DNA of 64,000 nucleotides, taken from positions 62,001 through 126,000 of the forward strand of contig NZ_JAAMPJ010000012.1 in the NCBI RefSeq assembly GCF_011067745.1, written 5' to 3'. Below are positions 1 to 6,746 of the stretch, in pieces. Both the position numbers and the translations under genes were made by a program. This stretch comes from Lentzea alba (GTDB lineage: Bacteria; Actinomycetota; Actinomycetes; Mycobacteriales; Pseudonocardiaceae). The notes below the pieces were generated by a model. It was given only the letters and a program-made list of their open reading frames with translations. It was not told where the DNA came from and made no database searches. How positions within the stretch are numbered: position 1 is the first letter of the stretch; the number at the start of each line of letters is the position of its first letter.

Positions 1-585
1 GTGGACTTCGGCCACCCTGGCGGCGATCTCCTCCTGGGACGCGGTCGCCGCCATCTCGCCCATCAGCGTGTCGTTGCGCGAGGGCTCGCCGGGAAAGCCG
101 ACGCCGAGCGCTTTGCGCACGGTGCTGCGCGCGCCGTCACAGCCGACGAGGTAACGCGTTCGGAGTCGCTCTCCGTCGGCCAGTTCGACGGTGACGCCCT
201 CGTCGTCCTGCTCGAAACCGGCCACCGCACAACCGCGCCGGACCTGTGCGCCCAGTTCGATCGCATGGGCTTCGAGCAGCCGATCGGCGACCGGCTGCGG
301 GATGCCCAGCAGGTAAGCGGAATCCAGGCCTTCGGGCGCGGGCTTGGGGATGGCGGCGAAGACACCGCCGACCGGACGCTGCCTGCCGCGTTCCAGGAAA
401 CGGTCCAGCAGTCCGCGCATCGCCATGATCTCCAGGCTGCGCATGTGCAGGCTCACCACGCGGACGAACGACGACACGTGCTCGGTTTCCTTCTCCAGCA
501 CGAGAACGCGCACGTCGTGCAGCCGGAGTTCGGCGGCCAGCATCGTGCCGGTCGGCCCGCCTCCGGCAATGATCACATCGAACAT
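1..585 (-). CDS. FAD-dependent aromatic monooxygenase, N-terminal part (3' end outside window)
   Basis: The first 195 codons of a class A flavoprotein monooxygenase are read from ATG at 585 and run off the window edge without a stop. Residues 8-13 form the GGGPTG dinucleotide-binding turn of a Rossmann fold. A second FAD/NAD(P)H motif, GCDGARS, lies near residues 145-155. The N-terminus (MFDVIIAGGG, then LRLHDVRVLVLEKE) resembles rifampin monooxygenase (Rox) and polyketide hydroxylases of the same superfamily, which hydroxylate aromatic substrates using NAD(P)H and O2. The C-terminal half that sets substrate choice is missing, so the substrate cannot be named. It is divergent from the SARP regulator at 686 across a 100-bp promoter region, so the two may be functionally linked. 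Confidence 0.85.
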   Translation of the reverse strand, partial: MFDVIIAGGGPTGTMLAAELRLHDVRVLVLEKETEHVSSFVRVVSLHMRSLEIMAMRGLLDRFLERGRQRPVGGVFAAIPKPAPEGLDSAYLLGIPQPVADRLLEAHAIELGAQVRRGCAVAGFEQDDEGVTVELADGERLRTRYLVGCDGARSTVRKALGVGFPGEPSRNDTLMGEMAATASQEEIAARVAEVH

Positions 586-685
586 GAACCACCCGTTCGT
601 CTTTCCGATCAGCCGATGCCGGCGGCCGATTGTGGGGTCGTCCAGGTGATGCCGCAAGCGATATGCGCGGGCTAACGTACGCGCT

Positions 686-3469
686 GTGAGGGGATCAGGT
701 GGTGAGGTCCGGATCCTCGGGCCGGTCGAGGTGTGCGGCCCGCACGGGCGCGCGGTGTTGAGCGGTGCCCGGCAGCGCAGCATCGTCGCGGTGCTCGCCC
801 TGCGCGCCGGCACACCGGTCCCGGTCGACCGTCTCGTGGACGTGCTGTGGGGCGATGATCCACCGCGCACGGCCGTGCGGTCGTTGCACAGCCATGTCGC
901 GCGGCTGCGGCAAGTGCTCGCCGACTGCGGCATGCCCGGCGCGCTCCTGACCAAGCCGGGCGGCTACCAGCTCGACGCGTCCGTCGACGCGGAGACGTTC
1001 GACCGCACCAGGGACCTCGGCCTGTGGCGGGGTGAGCCGCTGGCCGGCACGGAGCTGTTCGGGTGGGGCCGGGCGGAGATCGACCGGTTGCGGGAACAGC
1101 GGATCGCGGCGCTGGAGGCGTACTGGGCCGACCGGCTCGACCAGCAGAACGCGATCGAGGAACTGGAACGGCTGGTGGTCGCCCACCCGACCAGAGAACG
1201 GCTCGTCGGCCTGCTGATGCGGGCGTTGCACCTCGACGGGAGGCACGCCGACGCGCTCGAGGTGTTCCGACGGCTCAGACACCGGCTCGCCGACGAGCTC
1301 GGCGTCGACCCCGGCCCGGACCTCACCGCACTGCACACCGCCATCCTGCGCCGCGATCCCGTGCTGCACAGCGCGAAACCCGCCCAGCTGCCCGCTCGCG
1401 CCGGTCACTTCACCGGTCGCACCGCCGAGTTCGCCGCGCTCGCCGGACTGCCGCCGATCGTCGTGGTCTCCGGTGTCGCGGGCGTCGGCAAGACCACGTT
1501 CGCGGTCGAGTGGGCGCACCGCGTCGCCCATCTCTTCCCGGACGGGCAGGTGTTCCTGGACCTGCAACGGCTCACGCCGGCCCAGGCGCTGACCGAGATG
1601 CTGCACGGCCTCGGCATCCCCACCGACCGGGTGCCCGCCGATCCGGCCGCGCTGTACCGGACGTTGTTGCACGGCAAGAGAGTGCTCATCGTTCTGGACG
1701 ACGTCCGCCGTGCGCGGGACGTCCTGCCGCTGGTGCCCGGCGACCAGGGAAACCTGCTGCTGATCACGAGCCGGGACACGCTGTCCGCACTCGGCACCCG
1801 CCACGCCGTGCACACCGTGAGCCTCGGCCTGTTGAGCGAGCCGGAAGCCCACGCACTGCTGACCGACATCCTCGGCGAGCCGAGGGTGAGCGCCGAGTCC
1901 GGGGCGACCTCCGAACTTGCGGTCCACTGTGGACGATTGCCGCTCGCGTTGCGCATCGCGGCCGCGCGGCTCGCGATCCGGCCCGGCAGGCGGATCGCCG
2001 ACCTCGTGCGCGAACTGACCCGCAACGACCCGTTGGACGTGCTGACGGTCGACGGGGACGACCGCACGGTCCGGACCGTGTTCGCCAGCGCGCACCGCAC
2101 GCTCAGTCCACAGGCGGCGCGGCTGTTCCGGGTGCTCGGCGAACATCCCGGCGCGAGCTTCTCCGCCGACCTCGCCGACGCGCTGGGGCCTGGGCTGGAC
2201 GAGCTCGTCGCGTCGCACCTCGTCAGCGAGATGGGCAACGGCCGGTACGCGCTGCACGACCTGATCCGGCTGTTCGCCCGGCAGAGCGGCGACATCGGCG
2301 ACGGCGTGGAACGACTGCTCGACCGGTATCTCACGATCGTCCACGCGGCCAACGAAGTTCTCAACCCGCGCCACGATCTCGTCACCCGGCCGCGGTGCGA
2401 CGACCTCCCGTTCATCGCGGACCGCGTGGAGGTGTTGGCCTACCTCGACGCCGAAAGCGAGAACCTGCTGCACGTGATCCGGCTGGCGGCCCGTTCGGGC
2501 CTGCACCGCGAGACCTGGCAGCTGGCGTACCTGCTGACGAGCTACTTCGAGGCACGCGGCAACTGGGCGGCGCGCGTCGAGCAGTGCGAGCACGCCGTCC
2601 GGGCCGCCCACGCGCTCGGCGACCAGCGAGCCGAGGCCGAGATGTTGCGAGGACTGGGCATCGCCCTGCAGATGACCTCGCGCACCGCCGAAGCCATGGT
2701 GGTGCAACGACAAGCGCTCGTCCTGGTGCGCGAAGCGGGCGACCTGCGCGGGGAAGCCCGGCTGCACAACAACATGGCCAACGCGCACTCCGAGCTGCGC
2801 CAGTTCGACCTCGCACTGGAGTCCTACCGCGCGGCGATGGAGGTGCACCGGGCCGCGGGCGACGACGTGGGCGTGGCGCTGGCTCGCCGCAATCTCGGCT
2901 ACACCTACGTCCGGATGGGCCGCCCGGAACTGGCGGTCTCACCGCTGTTCGCGGCACTGGAAACGTTCCGCGCCAAGCAGAACGCAAGGCTGGAGGCGGC
3001 GACGCTGATGTCGCTGGGCAACGCCTTCCACCAGCTCGCCGATCTCGAACCGGCACTGCGCTGGTTCGGCGACGTGCTGCGGATCAGCCGCGAGGTCACC
3101 GACCACCGCTTCGAGGCCGACGCGCTGACCGGCCTCGGCATCACCCAGCTGGCGCTCGGAGATCCAGCCGTGGCAAGGGAATGTCTTGCCAAAGCACTCG
3201 AGGTGTGCCGCATGCTGGGCGACCGCCATCGCGAGGCCGAGACCCTGCGCCACCTCGCCGAGGCTGAGCTCGCACTCGGTGACCTCGCCGCCGCCCGTGA
3301 CCATCTCGCCGCCGCGCTGACGACCCGGGCCCAGGCGCCGGACGAGTTCGAGCAGGCCCAGGTCCACCGCACGTTCGCCGACCTGGAGGGCCGGTGCGGG
3401 CGGTGGACCGAGGCTGCCCGGCACTGGGCTCAGGCGGTCACGTTGTTCAGCTCCTGCCGGCGATCGTGA
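686..3469 (+). CDS. AfsR/SARP-family transcriptional regulator (BTAD-NB-ARC-TPR)
   Basis: A 927-residue multidomain activator. An OmpR-like winged-helix DNA-binding region occupies roughly residues 5-95 and is followed by a bacterial transcriptional activation domain (BTAD) to about 225, with the typical ELGVDPGPDLTALH ending. A STAND NTPase comes next: Walker A GVAGVGKTT near residue 265 and a Walker B-like LIVLDDV near 335. The C-terminal third is a TPR array with repeated A-x-x-LG and LG-x-A-x-x-x-LG pattern. This is the AfsR/EmbR-like architecture that regulates secondary metabolism or stress genes. I took GTG 686 as the start because it directly precedes the winged helix. The last 23 bp overlap the convergent gene ending at 3447. 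Confidence 0.9.
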   Translation: MRGSGGEVRILGPVEVCGPHGRAVLSGARQRSIVAVLALRAGTPVPVDRLVDVLWGDDPPRTAVRSLHSHVARLRQVLADCGMPGALLTKPGGYQLDASVDAETFDRTRDLGLWRGEPLAGTELFGWGRAEIDRLREQRIAALEAYWADRLDQQNAIEELERLVVAHPTRERLVGLLMRALHLDGRHADALEVFRRLRHRLADELGVDPGPDLTALHTAILRRDPVLHSAKPAQLPARAGHFTGRTAEFAALAGLPPIVVVSGVAGVGKTTFAVEWAHRVAHLFPDGQVFLDLQRLTPAQALTEMLHGLGIPTDRVPADPAALYRTLLHGKRVLIVLDDVRRARDVLPLVPGDQGNLLLITSRDTLSALGTRHAVHTVSLGLLSEPEAHALLTDILGEPRVSAESGATSELAVHCGRLPLALRIAAARLAIRPGRRIADLVRELTRNDPLDVLTVDGDDRTVRTVFASAHRTLSPQAARLFRVLGEHPGASFSADLADALGPGLDELVASHLVSEMGNGRYALHDLIRLFARQSGDIGDGVERLLDRYLTIVHAANEVLNPRHDLVTRPRCDDLPFIADRVEVLAYLDAESENLLHVIRLAARSGLHRETWQLAYLLTSYFEARGNWAARVEQCEHAVRAAHALGDQRAEAEMLRGLGIALQMTSRTAEAMVVQRQALVLVREAGDLRGEARLHNNMANAHSELRQFDLALESYRAAMEVHRAAGDDVGVALARRNLGYTYVRMGRPELAVSPLFAALETFRAKQNARLEAATLMSLGNAFHQLADLEPALRWFGDVLRISREVTDHRFEADALTGLGITQLALGDPAVARECLAKALEVCRMLGDRHREAETLRHLAEAELALGDLAAARDHLAAALTTRAQAPDEFEQAQVHRTFADLEGRCGRWTEAARHWAQAVTLFSSCRRS

Positions 3470-3857
3470 ACACGGCCACCGCCTTGCCGACCTGACCCGG
3501 CTTCACCGCGGTGATCTGCAGAGCGAACTGCTTCTTCTGGTCCGTCACCCGCAGCACGGTGTACGGCACCCCGGCGTGGCTCTGGCCTGCCTTGATCATG
3601 ACCGTTCCGCTCTGCGGAGCCCGGTAGTCCTCACCCTGCTTCGCGGTGCCGTCGACGAACCTGTACGACACCTCGACGTTCTGCTTCGCCTCGCAGTCGC
3701 GCAGTTTCACCAGCGCGGTGTAGGGCCCCGTCGACTCGTGCACCGGCCCGTCGATCGCGTCCACGACGATCGGGCAGTCCGGCAGGGCGTAGTCCGTTGC
3801 CCCGTGTGCGGGCACGATTCCCAGCAACAGCAGTAACAACACCATGATCGTCTTCAT
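3447..3857 (-). CDS. Small secreted Calx-beta-like protein
   Basis: A 136-residue exported protein with an N-terminal signal peptide (MKTIMVLLLLLLGIVPAHG). The mature part carries the core of a Calx-beta motif, FVDGTAKQGEDYRAPQSGTV followed by a G-rich turn and a final VAVFTI strand, so it is probably a single immunoglobulin-like beta-sandwich. Two cysteines (about residues 28 and 55) may form a disulfide. ATG 3857 is preferred over the in-frame TTG at 3863 because GAAGGGG lies at SD distance from it. The 3' end overlaps the end of the SARP gene tail to tail. No enzymatic function can be assigned; adhesion or calcium binding would be typical of the fold. Confidence 0.7.
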   Translation of the reverse strand: MKTIMVLLLLLLGIVPAHGATDYALPDCPIVVDAIDGPVHESTGPYTALVKLRDCEAKQNVEVSYRFVDGTAKQGEDYRAPQSGTVMIKAGQSHAGVPYTVLRVTDQKKQFALQITAVKPGQVGKAVAVFTIAGRS

Positions 3858-3866
3858 CGACAACCC

Positions 3867-3911
3867 CTTCGGTGGGTCCGGCTCCGTTCAACGGAGACGG
3901 ACCCACCGAAG
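3867..3911 (-). terminator. Hairpin after secreted protein gene 3919-4866
   Basis: Perfect 14-bp arms, CTTCGGTGGGTCCG (3867-3880) and CGGACCCACCGAAG (3898-3911), enclose a second inner stem CTCCGTT/AACGGAG. It starts 8 nt past the stop at 3919 and separates that gene from the small Calx-beta-like gene. It most likely acts as a terminator or a transcript-stabilising stem. No T-run is present, as is common in high-GC actinomycetes. Confidence 0.7.
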
Positions 3912-3918
3912 TTGATAC

Positions 3919-4866
3919 TCACTCCTTTTCGTTGACGAGGTACTGCGCCCCACCGAGATCCACGCCCTGAACGTCGACCTGGCGCACGTGCAGCTCGGCG
4001 GTACCCGCTTCCTCGCCGGTCTCGAACGTCAGCGCGGTCTGGACGCGTTCCTCGGCCTTGAGCGTCAGCCCGTCGATGCGGGCGAACTTGGGTTCGACGA
4101 TCTGGACCTGCGTCTCACCCACCTGCTTCACCCCGACGCCCCTCTGGCCGGAGGCCTTCCACCGCTCCGCGAGCTCACGTCCGAGGTCGATCGTCACCTT
4201 GCCGGCGAACGGCAGGGGCTGCTCGAAGATCAGGCTCTGCCTGGCCTCGACGCGATCTGGATTGCCCATCGTGTAGGGCACGGTGACGCGGTCGAACGGG
4301 CGGATCCGGATGGAGTCGACGTTGCGCCACGCGATGTTGTTGTTCCGCTGCGCGTTGAGCTGGGTGTTGGCGACCTCGCCGAACGTCATCGGATCCGCGC
4401 CCGACACCCATCTGGCGAGCAGGCAGAAGTGCCCGGGGCCGGGGACGTTCCAGCCAGGCCAGGTGATCATGACGGTGGTGCCGAACGTCGGCACGCTCGC
4501 GCCCGCCGCACCGATGAACGTCCAACCGCCCGGCCACGCCGTGCCGCCGCCGATGTTGCTGTGGTACAGGTAGAGGGCGCCGTCCACGTTGCCGATGGCG
4601 CCCGCCTTGCGTCTCAGCGTGACGAAGACGTAGTTGTTCGCTCCGACAACCGGGTTCTGCGACACAGCGCAGAACACCGCCGTGTGGCACACCCTGATGT
4701 CAGGGCTGTAGTAGATGCTGCCGGTGCTGGGCTCGTTGCCGACGTCGCTCACGTTGTCGCGCACGAAGACGTCGCGGTAGTACGGCGTGGCACTCGCGGC
4801 CGGCGCGACGAGCGCGGCGATCGCCAGCAACGCGGCCAGCATCGTCGCCAGTTTGGCTTTCACCAT
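3919..4866 (-). CDS. Secreted protein of unknown function
   Basis: A 315-residue exported protein. Start ATG 4866 is set by the SD GAGGAGGA 3 nt upstream; a longer reading to 5004 would place a charged, non-conserved leader before the signal peptide. The signal peptide is MVKAKLATMLAALLAIAALVAPAASA. The first ~200 mature residues are rich in aromatic and beta-strand patterns (YYRDVFVRDN, VFVTLRRKAG, WPGWNVPGPGHFCLLARW) with a few Cys, suggesting an all-beta domain. The C-terminal ~100 residues (from about 215) look like a separate beta-sandwich. I recognise no family. It sits between two other secreted-protein genes on the same strand and may be surface-associated. Confidence 0.75.
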   Translation of the reverse strand: MVKAKLATMLAALLAIAALVAPAASATPYYRDVFVRDNVSDVGNEPSTGSIYYSPDIRVCHTAVFCAVSQNPVVGANNYVFVTLRRKAGAIGNVDGALYLYHSNIGGGTAWPGGWTFIGAAGASVPTFGTTVMITWPGWNVPGPGHFCLLARWVSGADPMTFGEVANTQLNAQRNNNIAWRNVDSIRIRPFDRVTVPYTMGNPDRVEARQSLIFEQPLPFAGKVTIDLGRELAERWKASGQRGVGVKQVGETQVQIVEPKFARIDGLTLKAEERVQTALTFETGEEAGTAELHVRQVDVQGVDLGGAQYLVNEKE

Positions 4867-4945
4867 GTCCTCCTCGGTTGTGGTCTGCCGACCGAAGAAG
4901 TACCGGCGTGCCGTTGTGGCGAGGTTGTCGTGCTGTTGCAGGACG

Positions 4946-5827
4946 TCAGCGCGGCAGCGCCCAGCCGCCGTCATTCTCGTCGTCGGTGCCGAGCAGGACG
5001 TCACCGCCGCGCACCAGGGTCACCGCCTCGATCTTGTGCCCGCCGAACGTGCCGAGCAGGTGCGGCCGGCGGGCCAGGTCGACGCCGACGGTGTCCTTGC
5101 GCGGCGCCAACCGGCCGATCTCTCGCAGCGTCGAGGAGAACGGGCCGTCGTCGCCGGGATCGACCGCGCCGGACACGAGCAGCGAACCGGTCGGCGTGAT
5201 CGCGATGTCGGACGCGTGCCGGACGGTCTCCTCGTGCGCGCCGGAGTCGTACTTGATCGTGCTGACCGGGCCGAACTCGTGGTCCTGCAACGAGAAGTAC
5301 GCCGAGTAGAGCGTGGTCGGCCGGATGCCCGCACCGCGATCGGCCCACACCGCGGCGAGCCGGGAGCCGACGGCCTTCAGCACGAAGCTCTCCACGTTGT
5401 CCCGCGGATCGTGCGAAGGCAGGTCGAACGGGGCGAGGACGGTGACGACGTCGCCCCGCACCCGCACGTGGAAGGCACGGCTGCCGCTGGTCACCGCGAC
5501 GTACTCGCCCGGCCGGTTCGGCACGCGGGTGACCGCTTCCAGGTCGACCGGGATCTCGCCCTGCCACGTCATCGGTCGCACCGCCGTGACGCGGTAGTCG
5601 TCGAGGACGATCCTGCGGACGCGTTCCTGCCCCGGCTTCTTGTTGTCGATCACCGAGAGCGCCTCGACGTGGTCACCGCGGGAGGTGAGCACGGCGAGGC
5701 CGCTGACGCCTTCGGTGATGCCGGTGCCGACGCGTTGCCACTGGTCCGCGTGGGCGGAGGCGGGGGCAGGGACGACGACCGCTGTGACGGCGAGCAGGGT
5801 CGTGGCCAGGGAAGATCGGGTGAACAT
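4946..5827 (-). CDS. Secreted beta-propeller-like protein
   Basis: A 293-residue exported protein beginning MFTRSSLATTLLAVTAVVVPAPASAHA, a clean Sec signal peptide; ATG 5827 is the only start that yields it. The mature part has recurring short strands with G-D/G-S turns (VSGLAVLTSRGDHVEALSVI, LEAVTRVPNRPGEYVAVTSG, DIAITPTGSLLVSGAVDPG, IEAVTLVRGGDVLLGTDDEN) spaced roughly 50 residues apart. This suggests a beta-propeller with sugar- or phosphoester-binding relatives. No catalytic motif is identifiable. It follows the SDR gene (68-bp gap) and precedes another secreted protein (79-bp gap) on the same strand, so co-transcription is possible. Confidence 0.7.
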   Translation of the reverse strand: MFTRSSLATTLLAVTAVVVPAPASAHADQWQRVGTGITEGVSGLAVLTSRGDHVEALSVIDNKKPGQERVRRIVLDDYRVTAVRPMTWQGEIPVDLEAVTRVPNRPGEYVAVTSGSRAFHVRVRGDVVTVLAPFDLPSHDPRDNVESFVLKAVGSRLAAVWADRGAGIRPTTLYSAYFSLQDHEFGPVSTIKYDSGAHEETVRHASDIAITPTGSLLVSGAVDPGDDGPFSSTLREIGRLAPRKDTVGVDLARRPHLLGTFGGHKIEAVTLVRGGDVLLGTDDENDGGWALPR

Positions 5828-5895
5828 CTGCCCAACCTGGCACAGGACCGGACCGCGGCCAACGTGGTGAGCGTCCCTTTGCCCAACGGTCAGGC

Positions 5896-6645
5896 TCAGC
5901 CGTGGCACGCGCCGAAGGAGATGTTGACCTGCGTCGAGGTGATGCTGCGGCCCCGTTCCGACGCGACGAACGCGGCAACCGCGCCCACATCGGCCATCGT
6001 GGCGGCGCGCTTGAGCGGTGACGCGTCGATGATGCTCTGCTTGGCCCCCTCCATCTCGGGGACGTCCGGGAAGGTGTCGACGATGCCGCCGGTCAGCAAC
6101 GTCACAGTGCGCACGCCGTGCGGTGCCAGCTCCGCCGCCCACTGCCTGCGCAACGACTCGACGGCGTCGAAGCCGACCTGCACGTTGCCCATGCCCGGGC
6201 TGGCGTTCGAGGGGTCCGAGCCGCCGAAGAACAGCAGCACCCCGGACTCCTGCTTCGCCATGTGCCGGGCCGCGGCCTTCGTGGTGATCAGCTGGGTGGT
6301 CAGGGCCTTGCCGATGGCCGCGACGAAGTCGGGCGTGGAGATGTCGGACAGCGGCTGGAAGATCCCCTCCAGGGTGATGAGGTTGATCGAGATGTCCACG
6401 CTGCCGGTCTTCTCCACGACGGAGTCGACGTGGTCGTTCACCGCGGCGGCGTCCATCGCGTCGACCACCGCCGTCTCGACCTGGCCGCCGGCGGCGCGGA
6501 TCCGGTCCGCGACCGTCTCCAGTTTCGCGGGGGTCCGGCCGGCCAGGAACACCCGCGCCCCCTCGGCGGCGAAGGCGTCGGCGATCGCGCCGCCGATCGA
6601 GCCGCCGCCCCCGTAGATCACCGCGGTCTTGTTCTCCAGCAACAT
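5896..6645 (-). CDS. Atypical short-chain dehydrogenase/reductase lacking YxxxK
   Basis: 249 residues with a clear SDR Rossmann fold: VIYGGGGSIGGAIADAF at residues 9-25 for NAD(P), a DAMDA motif near 62-66, and the C-terminal pattern ELAPHGVRTVTLLTGGI after the catalytic helix. At the usual YxxxK position the chain reads GNVQVGFDAVESLRRQ, so both the catalytic Tyr and Lys are replaced. The Ser region (LLFFGGSDPS) is partly kept. It may bind nucleotide without normal oxidoreductase chemistry, or use different residues. It lies 101 bp downstream of the LAL regulator on the same strand, which suggests that regulator could control it. Confidence 0.85.
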   Translation of the reverse strand: MLLENKTAVIYGGGGSIGGAIADAFAAEGARVFLAGRTPAKLETVADRIRAAGGQVETAVVDAMDAAAVNDHVDSVVEKTGSVDISINLITLEGIFQPLSDISTPDFVAAIGKALTTQLITTKAAARHMAKQESGVLLFFGGSDPSNASPGMGNVQVGFDAVESLRRQWAAELAPHGVRTVTLLTGGIVDTFPDVPEMEGAKQSIIDASPLKRAATMADVGAVAAFVASERGRSITSTQVNISFGACHG

Positions 6646-6746
6646 GTTCTGCTCCTCTCGTTGCCGGAGAAGCTATGGCCTGGGCGGCCCGGTCCACATC
6701 GGTCACGTGACTGGCGTGCGACCGGTCGGCGGGGCCCGCGACTAAG

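Noticed and set aside
695..2848. A 717-codon minus-strand open frame
   Set aside because: Antisense to the SARP gene; composition is typical of a shadow and no start or domain is recognisable.
4946..6706. A single 586-codon minus-strand gene spanning the SDR and the secreted protein
   Set aside because: The first ~290 codons are out of frame with the SDR and lack domains. The signal peptide at 5827 marks the true start of the second gene.
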